From Pseudoips prasinana (Eukaryota > Arthropoda > Insecta > Lepidoptera > Nolidae), in the NCBI GenBank assembly GCA_951640165.1, contig OX621240.1, positions 8,010,713-8,074,712 of the forward strand: a stretch of DNA of 64,000 nt, in the 5' to 3' direction. Numbering within the stretch: position 1 is the stretch's first letter; each line of letters starts with the position of its first letter. Below, in pieces: positions 1 through 11,400 of this stretch. The notes beneath the pieces are model-generated. The model searched no databases and was not told the DNA's origin. It saw nothing but the letters and a program-made list of their open reading frames with translations. Made by a program: the position numbers and the translations under genes.

Positions 1-2554
1 ACACGGTTTTCAGTATCCCACTGTCACTACCTATGTGGTATTGGCAGTACAATTACGTTTCACAGACTTTAATTATGATGGCCTCCAGTCCAAACGTAGG
101 TACTAAACACATTCTTGTTATAACGCTGGTTTTATAACTTTTTATAATGTAGGTATTGGAAAATATTCTTAGAAGATCATTTTGACCTCCTTAAAAACGT
201 CAAATTAAATAGAAATTTGGCATACATATCAAGGACCGATGACAATTCAATACATTAAACAATTAGACCCGTCATCACTGCGAGGATAAATCGTTAATTC
301 TGATTGGATTAGCGATTTACTGTTTCTATATAACTGATAGTGTCTTTGTGACGAACAAGTGTATTGAGATAAATAAAACAATAGTTTAGAAAAATAAAAA
401 AAACACGCTTTAATCGGACACCAATCCAAAAAAAAAGCAAAACAAAATATTCTAAATAAAGCGTGGCCGTGGGGTGCGTAGTGTCAATAGTTACAAATTC
501 ATTGACATATATGAATAAGATTATATATTTTTAATAGGTATTTTAGAAAGCACATTCTATATGCAATTAATTTAATTTAGTTTTCTATAAAAACGTGTTA
601 ATTCGTTTTTATTATCCAATATTAGGTATTAATAACTATTTCCCAAGGCCTATTCCCAATCCAATCTATAGGTAACTACCGTCGCTGACCGTACCTCCGA
701 GTTTGATCCACTGATAAACTCATTTTTCAATTATAACCAGTAAAAAAAGTGAACTTACATTAGCGCATTAGCGATATTTATCACCCGCCTCAGTGGGTTT
801 TTATGGGTACTAAAAATAACATACAAGTCGGTCTAATCAACGATAGTAGAAATTACCGAGTCTAGCCGAGTCTCATAGGTATAGGACAACAAGCATATAA
901 TTCCCATTAACTAAATAGAACGATAGTTATACAGAAAACGGGGAATCGTATTGCAGCGGCGTTCTAAGAATGTGCTCTTTTTGCAAATTCTGGGAAGCTT
1001 ATTGTTTAGTGACTAGTGCACACTGTGAGATTTAACTGTTGATGATAGTTGTAAACTTTGTAATGTACTGATATAGGCGAGGCGAATGAAGATTTGACAG
1101 ATCTACACTGACATTGCAGTCATAATACAATGGAAGATGAACATTTGTGTGTTCCGATACGAGCGCGGCCGTGACATTTACGACTATTAAACTACTGTTT
1201 TTTGATCGTGTAGATTGCAATAAATTATACATACAAAACTGTAAGGCTCGGTCGGCATTTGCATACATGATTATTTATATAAAGTATGTAAACGCATTTG
1301 CCTTTAGCTGTCGACTTGTTATACACCAGGCACCACTCATCAGTTAGGAGAGATTATGACAGTGCACGCCACTTTATAATTTCTATTCAATTGCTTCACA
1401 TTTCTTCACTGCAATGAAGATCTAAACATGTATATTGGGTACAAAATTAAATCTACAAAGTATGGACTATTTCTTTTCGAAGTCGATTGTATGAAGTTGA
1501 GGTGCAAGGATCAATAGGTGTGCGAGCCTTTAAATAATCAGCTTTCGCGTAATACAATTATCTTGAAACTGCTATTAACCGGTATTAATTAAACATGTGA
1601 TTGTAGTTTCGTTACGAATTCGAGCCAGTTTCCTGATGAGGATTTTTTAAAGAGTTAATGTAATTTTGAGCTTGTTTTACGCTATGTGACGGACATAGAG
1701 AAGATTTTATTTTATGTAATCTATTTTCTATGTCTCGGTTTCGAATGTTTTGAGATTTATTATCAGGCCTAATCTATCACGTCTTTTTCCCGCTTTATTG
1801 AAGTCTGCGTCCAGTCAAACTTGTTGATAATCAAATCAAACAAGCGACTGGCACTTGAACCGAAATCCATGGAAAATTTAAAAATATTAACTTCTGTTTA
1901 CCAATAAAGATTGTCATAGATGTTCTTGCGACGAACCGGGCCAGATGGCAACACCTAAACTCCGAAATACACAGCTTGTTTGTTCGTTACTACGGGAAAC
2001 AAAACACGCAACATATTGCCGCAACAACGTAGTACTTAGGCTTGGTAAGACTTACAACAATACGATCTTTCTATAAATTGGCTGGGTAAGGATAGAATCC
2101 ATGACATCTGGCTTAGCAGTCAGGGTCACTAACTACTAGATCAAGAGGCTAAGTATACAATGAAGAGTTGTATATTACTATTGGCTATATGATTCACTGG
2201 CTTCGAAATGTTCCAAGCTTTTCATTAAGAAAGTAAACAGTGAAATAATATGTTCAATACGCAGTATGGAATTACGGTTTGTTTTTAAACCGTGTGTTTC
2301 TACTTAACAACACGGTACTGAGAAAGCGATAATTTGTAAATACTGTCTTCATTCGAGAATGTTCCGAATTGGATAAATTGTTCGGTTGAAGACGTAATTA
2401 GGATATGTAATAACAACTATAATTATCGCTCCTCGTGGGATTGTGCTATGATTACTTAAAGTTAACTGAGTCGTGGCGGTCAGCCTTAAAAGGGAATACT
2501 ATCTGCGCATGTCATACGTATTATAGTAGAACTGTGCTCTCCAAGGCATTGTAA

Positions 2555-2640
2555 CGTAATAATCCCAATACCAATTAGACCCGATCCGGGATTTGATCCC
2601 AGAATCTTCTATGGAACACGCTAAGACTAAACCAACGAGG
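2555..2640 (-). repeat. tRNA-derived SINE head (relic)
   Basis: Read on the minus strand, a box-A-like segment (CTCGTTGGTTTAGTCTTAGCG) is followed by a box-B-like stretch with GGGATCAAATCCCGGAT. The same head occurs in the fuller minus-strand SINE at 43570-43928. Only the head is visible, so this is a fragment rather than a tRNA gene. Confidence 0.5.
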
Positions 2641-4377
2641 CAGTTTAAATTACTGCTAAGAGTTAACTGAAACGGATGCATAAAAGCGACTAAAAACCTA
2701 AAAACTATTATAAATATTCGCATCACGAGACGTCAGTGTCGACATATGATAGATATTCTACCAGTGTGTGTGTGCCACAACGCATGTAAACTCTCACGAT
2801 CCGAAGGGACGGTCTGGTCAACACAACACAGGCGCAGGACAAACAGCTCTATTTAAAAAAAATTGGCAGAAATATTCTGACTCTTTCTCACGAGTGTGAT
2901 CACGACATGAGCCGATACTCGTGAAAGAAGCTCTTTCTTGGGCGACTCACATAGTTCGTTCCTGACCGTACTCCTACTGGATGACTGAACCGATCTTCTT
3001 TAAATTTGACACAGTGGTCGCTATGCACGTTTACACTCAGCTCAATAAATTTAAAATCATCAAAAGTAAGTTGCCAATTCTGGTAGGTACAAAAAGAAAA
3101 ATGTGTTTATAAGGCTCCGTCCATATAATGGACACCATATTTTGAACTCTATGACATTGAGATAAAGTTCAAAACCTATCAATTAGAAACATAGCTACTG
3201 TTCGATAAAGGGTTAAAGCGATGTGACATTAATTATCTAGTATGTAAGTACCGAACATATGTACGTGCTCATTGGGTGTTTATCAGTTACTTTACATATA
3301 CTAGGTACTTCTAGCCTAGATCCGATTATGAATCAGTAGAATTCATAGTAAATTTATTATTTCTAATAGATACTTCCGTGATTACCTAACTGATTGCTAA
3401 GCACTTAGGAGGCAATGTTAGCACATCAGACTAAACCCTTCAACAACGAAAGAAACAGTAAATTCTACTATAATATAAATTGTAGGTAAATTCGCAACCT
3501 TCGACATTTGGGTATTTATGTATGACCCTGTTATTTGTTTTATATAGAATTGTTTACATATAAAAACGTTATAATTGTAAACTTTATCTACACAAATATT
3601 TCTGGAAAGTCCACTGATTTTATTATACCCCGTAGGTATTTTATAACTTAGAATAATAATCTAAGAATGGCAACCTTAATTAAGATAATAAAAAACAAAC
3701 TACGAGCACATTTACAATAAATGTCTCATTACACTTTAATATGCCCATACTCATTTCATTAGAATGAATAATTTGGTAATTTAATTTAGATGATTTCTTA
3801 AAAATGATGTTAAATAAAGTTCTCGAAAAATATATCAATAAAAATGTTATCACCCAAGATGGCGTCAGTGAGAGAGCCGTAATTCCCAGTAAGGCCACGA
3901 AGCACGCGATAACCTTTCACTATTTATATTATCAACTATAATAAGCTGAATTCAATTAAAATAAATTATATGAATACACAATCTTGCAGCAAACTTTACT
4001 ATATTTCTGAGAAACTGACGTATTTGATAACTTGGCCAGCGTCACTGCACTAAGAGAGCTATAGGCCGTCTGACTTGGCTTATTTTAGTCTAGAAAACAA
4101 AGATATGTTTTTGGTCAAACTATAAAATCAATATGTAGTTTTAATCAAGCCGAAATTACTCACTTGTTTCAATTTGCATACGCCAGGAATGTTAAATCAT
4201 AGTGTTCGAATGCAACAAAATTTAATAAAAGATGGTTTAGGACAGTTTTCGGATTAAGATCTAGCAATAAATTGTAAATCGATGAAGTTGTAAGATATAA
4301 TGACCTACATAAAAAAGCCCCAAAAGAAATTCACCTATTTTAATAATTTCAAATATTACATACTTATGTACATAAAT

Positions 4378-4540
4378 TCACGCCTGTATCTCAGAGGGGA
4401 AGGCAGAGACACCGGATTTACCACTTTACGGAGTAACCACTGCCCATACAAAAATAAATACATATACAAAATATGCTCTATGTCTCGGCGAACAGAGCCT
4501 CGGCAGATTTTTCCCTTCACTTCTTATCATCCATATAATT
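4378..4540 (+). repeat. Dispersed lepidopteran repeat
   Basis: The segment begins near CGCCTGTATCTCAGAGGGG and carries GGCAGAGAC. A related short stretch occurs at 21115-21165 (CGCCTGATTCCCAGAGG). I recognise this as the type of short interspersed repeat common in Lepidoptera but cannot assign it to a class. Confidence 0.4.
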
Positions 4541-4949
4541 TATCTATGTAGGTATTCTAATATTGAATACATGTGTTTATATTGTATTGATAGTAAACAA
4601 TCTATTTAATAGTTGTACCATGTATGTAAAACTTAAAAACAATTTTTTTATGTTGTTATTGCTTGGAAATTTACTTCATACCTAGTAAACATGTAAACAT
4701 ATTTCTGATGAAATTGAAATTTTCTAATGAAGTGAAATTAATAATAAAAAAACATGTTTCATTGTTTAAAAAGAACTGATAAGGTTCGTGGATATCCCTC
4801 TTAAAAGGGGCAAAACCTAACTACACGTGGGGCACCCACGTGTTTTTTCTTCGCGACCTCGACTTCGTTCCTTACAACTATTTGCAGGACCCTAAATAGT
4901 ATTTTAAGTTAACATCCGCACAAGGGAACCAAAACACTGAAGTTACAAA

Positions 4950-5085
4950 CATATAATTGGCGGGCACAAAGTACCTCCAGACTCAGAACAACTATTTGTG
5001 GGAACACAAAAAGTTGTCCTGAGCGGGAACCGAACTTGGAACACGAAGTGGCGAGGCGTAATCTTTACTGCTGCGCCGCACGTGA
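4950..5085 (-). repeat. tRNA-derived SINE, family beta
   Basis: Reverse orientation copy of the family also found at 32674, 52971 and 55562. Read on the minus strand it has a GTGCGGCGCAGCAGT-type head, a degraded box B, and the diagnostic ...GGACAACTTTTTGTG... / ...CTGAGTCTGGAGGTAC... tail. Degraded relative to the plus-strand copies. Confidence 0.6.
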
Positions 5086-5744
5086 AGTCTTTTCCCTCAT
5101 GCACGCGAATTTCAGAAATAAAAAATCATAGTTGACGCTTGCTCTACACCATATTGGCCTTTTCGTCTGTTACATACGATTTACGCCGCATTGTCTACAA
5201 ACAATTAGAATTCTGTATTTGTTATAAAGTTGGCAAAATTTGATAGAATGGCAAGGGAATATATAGCTTCACTTGCCAGTTGGTCTATGGACTGAAATGT
5301 AGCTACGCCAAATAAACCAAAAACCCGCGTAACATACACATAAATAAAAATACATAGGGTCGAAATGATGAACAAATGTTTTAACAGCGTTCAAAAGGGG
5401 CTTTAATTAATGGCCGGCTTAGGGGAGGTTTATAAGGCGTGGCTTCGAACAATATAGGTAGACTAGACCAAGGACAGACACTCAGGCTAACAGAAATAAA
5501 TTTAATTGTCATAATAATAAATTTAGATCACCGTCAGGATAACAATTATTTGCTTTACTTTTACTGCTTCACTGAACAATATAAAGGACTTATTAGTTCA
5601 AGCCGCAAAACTAATAAGTCTACAAACTAATTACGCGCCAGAAAACACCCCTCTTGGGATTCACACCCTGGGCTCAAGACGATTACTAACTTACAAGTGA
5701 CAATAAAGCTATCAACAATTATATGTTTGATTGTGACGTATATT

Positions 5745-5890
5745 ACGGTGAAGCATACCCGCATTCCCGGGGTCCTCCCATCAGGCGCTACGTACACGGC
5801 AGGTTTGGTATAGTCAGTGAGAGTCAAACACCCACGGTTGCGGGTTTGCGGGAAGCATGCGTAGGCATGACCCCTGCCTTATACAAATAA
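5745..5890 (+). repeat. Short interspersed repeat, family delta copy 1
   Basis: Shares with 6690-6852 the order GCATACCCGC, TTCCCGGGG, CAGGCGC, CACGGCAGGTT, AGTCNGTG, GCGGGTNGCATGC and CCCCTGCCTTAT. It contains paired GC-rich arms around TTGCGGG. Copy-to-copy similarity with no coding potential indicates a dispersed element. Confidence 0.5.
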
Positions 5891-6689
5891 GATATTACGG
5901 GAAAACACGTGTCCAATATGAGTCCACTTTACATTGTATAAATGCTTAATTCAAACTTAGTACCTACTTTTTGTGTCAGCGGTAACAAAACACTTAATTC
6001 CCATCCCATTATATAACTTCGTTTATCCGTATTTAAACTGTTTTATATTCCGTCGATGGAGTAAACGAGGTTCAAATGACCCATAACTCTTTGTAGACGT
6101 GGAAAACATGTAATCTACATGTTTCTACGAAACTGTGTCTATTATAGGAGCTTTCTTTTGTAGCGATCTGCTTACGAGTCATGTAATTCAATGCAGCTAC
6201 TGAGAACTGTATGGCACCGACTGAAGCAGCCCACTTAGTGTTTCTTGAGAACACCGACGTACAGTCGACGCCGTGAGTATAATTTTACATTTGAAACCGT
6301 CTTAATTACGTAGTCAATTCAGTTAATTTACTTTGCTTAGATATGGGTTGTACAGAAGTGCTTACAATTAATATCTGTAAATAGATCTGCCACATTAGAT
6401 TTTAAGGATGTTATAGTTCAACTTTATTTAATTTTCCTAAACTTAATTTTAATACTTTTTAATTTTCTTATTAGTAAATAAAAAACTCATCGCTGGAAGC
6501 CGCTGGATAGATATATATCCATCGACTGACTGGTGCTGACTGTAGATTTCAATGCTCTAATTAAGAGATTCCCAACTTGGGCCGTGTTAATTGGATAGCT
6601 AAGTGGGTTGTTCAGTATTTGGTGAGAAAATGTATTTTCATATCCCTAACCACAAACAACCACGTAACCAGGTAGAACAACTAGGTTAC

Positions 6690-6852
6690 CGGAGCAGCAT
6701 ACCCGCGTTCCCGGGGCTCCCCGTATCAGGCGCCAGAAGAAGTCCACGGCAGGTTAGGTTTAGTCGGTGCGAGTCCGACATACCCACCCGCAGACACTTT
6801 TTGCGGGTGGCATGCATTAGCATTCCCCCTGCCTTATCAAAAAAAAAAAAAA
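6690..6852 (+). repeat. Short interspersed repeat, family delta copy 2, with A-tail
   Basis: Second copy of the repeat at 5745-5890. It ends in a run of 13 or more A residues, which suggests retroposition. The open frame spanning it is a by-product. Confidence 0.5.
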
Positions 6853-7299
6853 GGTAGAACAACTAGGTAGAACAAACCTAGATTATACGCAACTCAATCT
6901 AGATACGATTCATCTATATTCTTATCTGCTACTGTTAAAAAATAGCCTCTTTCCATTAAGGTAACAAATTCCGGACAAGTACAAGTCGAGCTCGCATATA
7001 TAGGTAATAATTATTTTCTTAGGTGTATAAAAATACTGAACTTTATTTAGCTTTTACTGTATACTTATAAAAGCGCTGTACCCACTAGTTCAATATCGCA
7101 ATCAATACATTATTTCTTTTTACATATTTAGTCTATAATAAAAATACTACGTGTTAGAAATAATACATCGAAACATCCATTTTGAAGTTTAACCATATTA
7201 AAGGTAGCGAATAGTATTAATTTATTTATTTATTACAACTTGTTCAAAGACTCTTAACATATAAGACGACGCCACGTCAATATACATACATATGTATAA

Positions 7300-7605
7300 A
7301 AAGTTTGACCCTAATAGATGATGTGGTCGATGTTAACAGTTTGACCCCTTTGTTTTTATACTTGCAAGAACATCTTGTCGGTTTAAACACTTTAAGGGTC
7401 AAACCTTGTGTTCATAGTGCAAGTTTATACATTTTAACCTTTATTTTTGTTTTTATAGTGCAAGTATACCACGTTGATGTATACGCTTCAACCTATACTT
7501 ACTTCATCGTGCAAGTTTATACATTTCGACCTTGAACTTTGTTTTCATAGTGTTAGTATAGCACTTTTTGACCTTAAACTAAGTTTTAATAGGGCAAGTA
7601 CGTAC
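7300..7605 (+). repeat. Degenerate tandem repeat, unit about 41-55 bp
   Basis: A recurring block (approximately ATAGTGCAAGTTTATAC plus a TTGACCTT-type segment plus a TTGTTTT-type segment) repeats. Its GCAAG-like core falls near 7364, 7419, 7460, 7511, 7552 and 7594. The units are strongly diverged. Two overlapping open frames here come from the repeat. Confidence 0.55.
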
Positions 7606-7644
7606 GTAGCTGACGTGATGCGTACCACTGACTCATTTGTAATT

Positions 7645-7646
<2 letters not shown>

Positions 7647-7679
<33 letters not shown>
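7647..7679. repeat. (TA)n microsatellite
   Basis: About 15 TA dinucleotides in a row, directly visible. Confidence 0.9.
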
Positions 7680-7683
<4 letters not shown>

Positions 7684-7969
7684 GAATCATGTAGGTACTA
7701 GAACCTTCACTCTAATTAAATTATACTTACATGCCTTATTGTAAAGTTAATTATGTTGTACAATAAGCAAATAGAATAAAGTTTTTAAAAGCCAAAGCGC
7801 CCTAGTTGGTATAATGTATGTAAGTATGTGTTCTGAGCCCTCACAATACAACCATCAGTAAATAATTGAGTAATTAAAACCTCCGCCAGTGCATCGGCCA
7901 TACATGGCCTAATGAATTATGGAATCAGATAATTATTCTACATACTGCAACTTTTTTAAAATCGTATCT

Positions 7970-8253
7970 TGTCAGCGCTATACACTTAATAAAACTCCAC
8001 ACTGCTGTTGAACTGAACTCATTTATTTGAAATATTACGGCTGGTCCTATGTTCTAATGTGAACGAAACCATACCGCCATTCAGCCGTTGAAACAATGCC
8101 ATCTAGTGAATTTTGATGTAACTAAATTATAAGGCTGAATGGACGGTATCGTAAATACGTAATATTATTACAGTAATGATACAAATCTAACTTATTGAAC
8201 TTATAAAAAATATATACATGGTATTTCATTAAGAAAAAGCATTCATTTAGACA
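7970..8253 (-). repeat. 3' LTR of the BEL/Pao element
   Basis: 284 bp, TG...CA on the plus strand, identical by eye to 13922-14205. As the element is on the minus strand, this low-coordinate copy is the downstream (3') LTR. Confidence 0.95.
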
Positions 8254-8266
8254 TTCCGCCCACCAA
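8254..8266 (-). promoter_or_regulatory. Polypurine tract of the BEL/Pao element
   Basis: On the minus strand a GGTGGGCGGAA segment directly abuts the 3' LTR, the expected place for the plus-strand primer. A second GGTGGGCGG copy lies about 90 bp upstream on the minus strand (near 8347-8356). Confidence 0.6.
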
Positions 8267-8405
8267 AGGACTTGTCCTTTTAACACTATATTTACTTATT
8301 AAAACAAAGTTGACTAAAATTACTTTAAGGAAAAGTAAAATAAGACCGCCCACCGTTAAGTATGGGCATTAAAAACAAATTAACAACTATTGATTAAGAA
8401 GAAAA

Positions 8406-11400
8406 CTAATCAGCCTTATTCAGAATGGATACTTTGTTAATGGGACGTTTTATAAGTCCATTTTTAGTTTTAAGTGTAATCACTCTAGTGAGTCCATCCT
8501 GACCTGTGTGCTTTTCGACCACTCTACCTAATAGCCACTTCGTCGGTGTTAGATTGTGGTCTTTAATGACGACAATGTCATCTATCTCTATGTTAGGTTT
8601 TTCCTTTGACCATTTGTATCTTTGGTTTAGACCGACTAAATACTCTTCCGACCACTTTCTCCAGAAGTCATTTACCATTTTCTGTGTCATCTTCCATCTT
8701 TGTATACCAGTAACATTCATATCCGCTAAATCTTTATCTGGAATGGCTACTAATCGTTCTCCAACTAAAAAATGGCCTGGAGTCAAAGGTTGTGGGTCGG
8801 TGGGATCATCACTCATATGTGAAATCGGGCGTGAATTGAGGCACGCCTCGATCTGAGTCAGAACTGTAGATAATTCTTCAAACGTAAGTGTGGTATCTCC
8901 GATCACTCGTTTCAAATGAGTCTTAGCAGACTTCACACTCGCTTCCCATAGTCCTCCAAAGTTAGGGGCGTGTGGAGGGATAAAATGCCAAGTGGTTCCA
9001 TCATTGGTTAATGTTTGAGCAATTTCTGTGGGAAGCTTTGATTTAGCTTCAATAAACATTTCCTTCAATTCTTTGTCTGCTCCCACAAAATTAGTTCCGT
9101 TGTCACTATACAGATGCTCACACTGTCCGCGTCGGGACACAAATCGACGAAAAGCGGCAATGAATCCCTTTGAGGTTAAATCCGATACCGCTTCGATGTG
9201 AACGGCTCTCGTTGACATGCATATGAATATACATATGTACCCCTTATATGATTTTGATCCTCTTCCAGGTGAAAATTTAATATTGATAAAACCTGTAAAG
9301 TCGACTCCAGATGTTTTAAAAGGCCTTGAAGGTTTCAATCTGATCTTTGGCAATTGACCCATAAGTTGGTTATTATTTTGGCGCGAATATCGTAAACATG
9401 TGACACATTCACGATAGTGTTTCTTTACACGTTCTCTAGCTCGTATTATCCAATATTTAGACCTTAGGTAGTTGAGCATGATTTGTGGACCTCCGTGCAT
9501 AGTTTTGTAATGAGCATCAATTATTAATAACTTAGTAAGATGGCTCTTACTGGGCAAAATAATAGGATGTTTTGTATCGAATGTGACATCGGCGTCTTTA
9601 ATACGACCACCAACTCTTAAAACTCCGTTCGTATCCATTATGGGGTAAAGAGTTCGTAGTTGACTTTTCACACTAACCGGCTCTTGACGCTTCAGTTTCT
9701 GAATTTCTTGAGTAAAATATAATACTTGTGTTTTTTTAATTAAAATGCTTAGGACCTCTTCCATTTCATTAACTGTCACAAACTTTATTTCTGTTGGTCT
9801 ATGTATCTTTGGTAATATAACGTTTTTTAGAAATCTTTGACAGTAGGACAGTACTCGTAGCATTACCGTTAAGTTCGAAAATTTAGTCCAAATGAAGTCT
9901 TCTTCATTTGTGATCACAGCAGTTAAAGTCTTAATGGCTCGTTGTTCTTCAGTAGTAGAAAACATATCATCATTATCGTACAACTGAGTTTGATGCAAAA
10001 TATCTGGACCATGCCACCACAGCTTAAGATTGGCCATTTCTGCGCCTTGTACGCCTCTTGATCCAAAATCAGCGGGATTGTCATGAGTACTAATGTGGCG
10101 CCACTGAACAGGATCAAGCATTGTATGAATTTCTGAGACTCTGTTACTCACAAATGTATTCCAACGAGATGGTTCTCCCCGTAGCCAGGCCAATACGACG
10201 GTGGAGTCTGACCAAGCATGCAAATTTTCTTTGGAGACTTGCATAATTTGTGAGACTTCATAGATTAATTTGGTTGCAAGTAGGGCTGCGCATAATTCCA
10301 ATCTTGGAATACTAATTTCCTTTTCGACTGGAGCGACTTTAGTTTTGGCTGTCACTAGGTTGACATGAACTTGACCAAATTCATCAGTGACTTTTATATA
10401 AACGACACCAGCGTAGGCTACTTGAGATGCATCTGCGAAAGCATGTAACTCTAATTTATTACCTTGATGTGTTTGTAACCATCTTGGTATGACAATGTTT
10501 TGGGCGTCATTCAGACTTTCACCAAATTTACACCATTCTCTAAATAGTTCAGGTGGAAGGTTCTCATCCCAAGATAATTTGGCTTTCCATAATTTTTGGA
10601 TAAATATTTTAGCTGTCACAATCACAGGCGCAATCCATCCCATAGGGTCGTAAAGTTTAGCAATATCCGATAAAACTTTACGTTTGGTAACAGTTTCATT
10701 GAATTCTGGTAATTGCAGAGTGTACTCAAAACTGTCAGTAGTTTTGTTCCAGCAAATCCCTAAAACTTTAATACTATTGTTAATTTTGAAAAATGCTGCT
10801 TGATCTAATCTTTTACTCTCTTCTTGCACATGATTCATTAGTTTATCACTATTGCTACACCATTTTTGCAAATGGAATCCGCCCGAATTCATCAACTTAT
10901 TCATCTCTTCAAAAATCTCTATTGCTTCGTCTTCCGTCTCACATCCAGTAAGCAAATCATCTACATAATAGTCGTGAAGCGTTATTTGTGCAGCCCGAGG
11001 ATAATTTAATTCTTCATCTTTGGCCAGCTGTTGCAAAGCTTTAACTGCTAAGTAGGGTGCACACGCTGTCCCAAAAGTTAGTCTCACTAGTTTGTAATGT
11101 TCTACAGGTTGATTAGGATTTGAACGCCAAAGAATTCTCTGATAGTCGGCGTCTTGCTCGTAAACGCGTACTTGTCTGTACATTTGAACTAAATCTGCCA
11201 GTATACAAAAGGGGTGGCGTCTCCATCTCATTAAAATGTGACGAAGATCTTGCTGTATCTTAGGTCCTACAAGTAAACAGTCGTTTAACGAGATATGATT
11301 CACACCCTTGCAAGACGCATCAAAGACTACGCGGACTTTGGTAGTCACTTTGTCCTCTCTCACTACTGGATGATGGGGCAGATATACAGCTTTTGAATGT

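Larger units (their letters stand above)
1..7964. other. Left flank without a recognisable gene
   Basis: I see no exon with protein homology here on either strand. Open frames are short and AT-rich. The region holds SINE relics (about 2555-2640, 4950-5085, 5745-5890, 6690-6852), a degenerate tandem repeat (7300-7605) and a TA microsatellite (7647-7679). It could be part of a very long WASH intron, because the C-terminal WASH exon was not found to the right of it. Confidence 0.5.

Noticed and set aside
6072..6254. 60-codon minus-strand ORF containing KWAASVGAIQFSVAALNYM
   Set aside because: It looks somewhat protein-like, but I cannot match it to a family or find supporting neighbouring exons; it is not the missing WASH exon.
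8506..8856. 116-codon plus-strand ORF
   Set aside because: Antisense to the integrase end of the BEL polyprotein.
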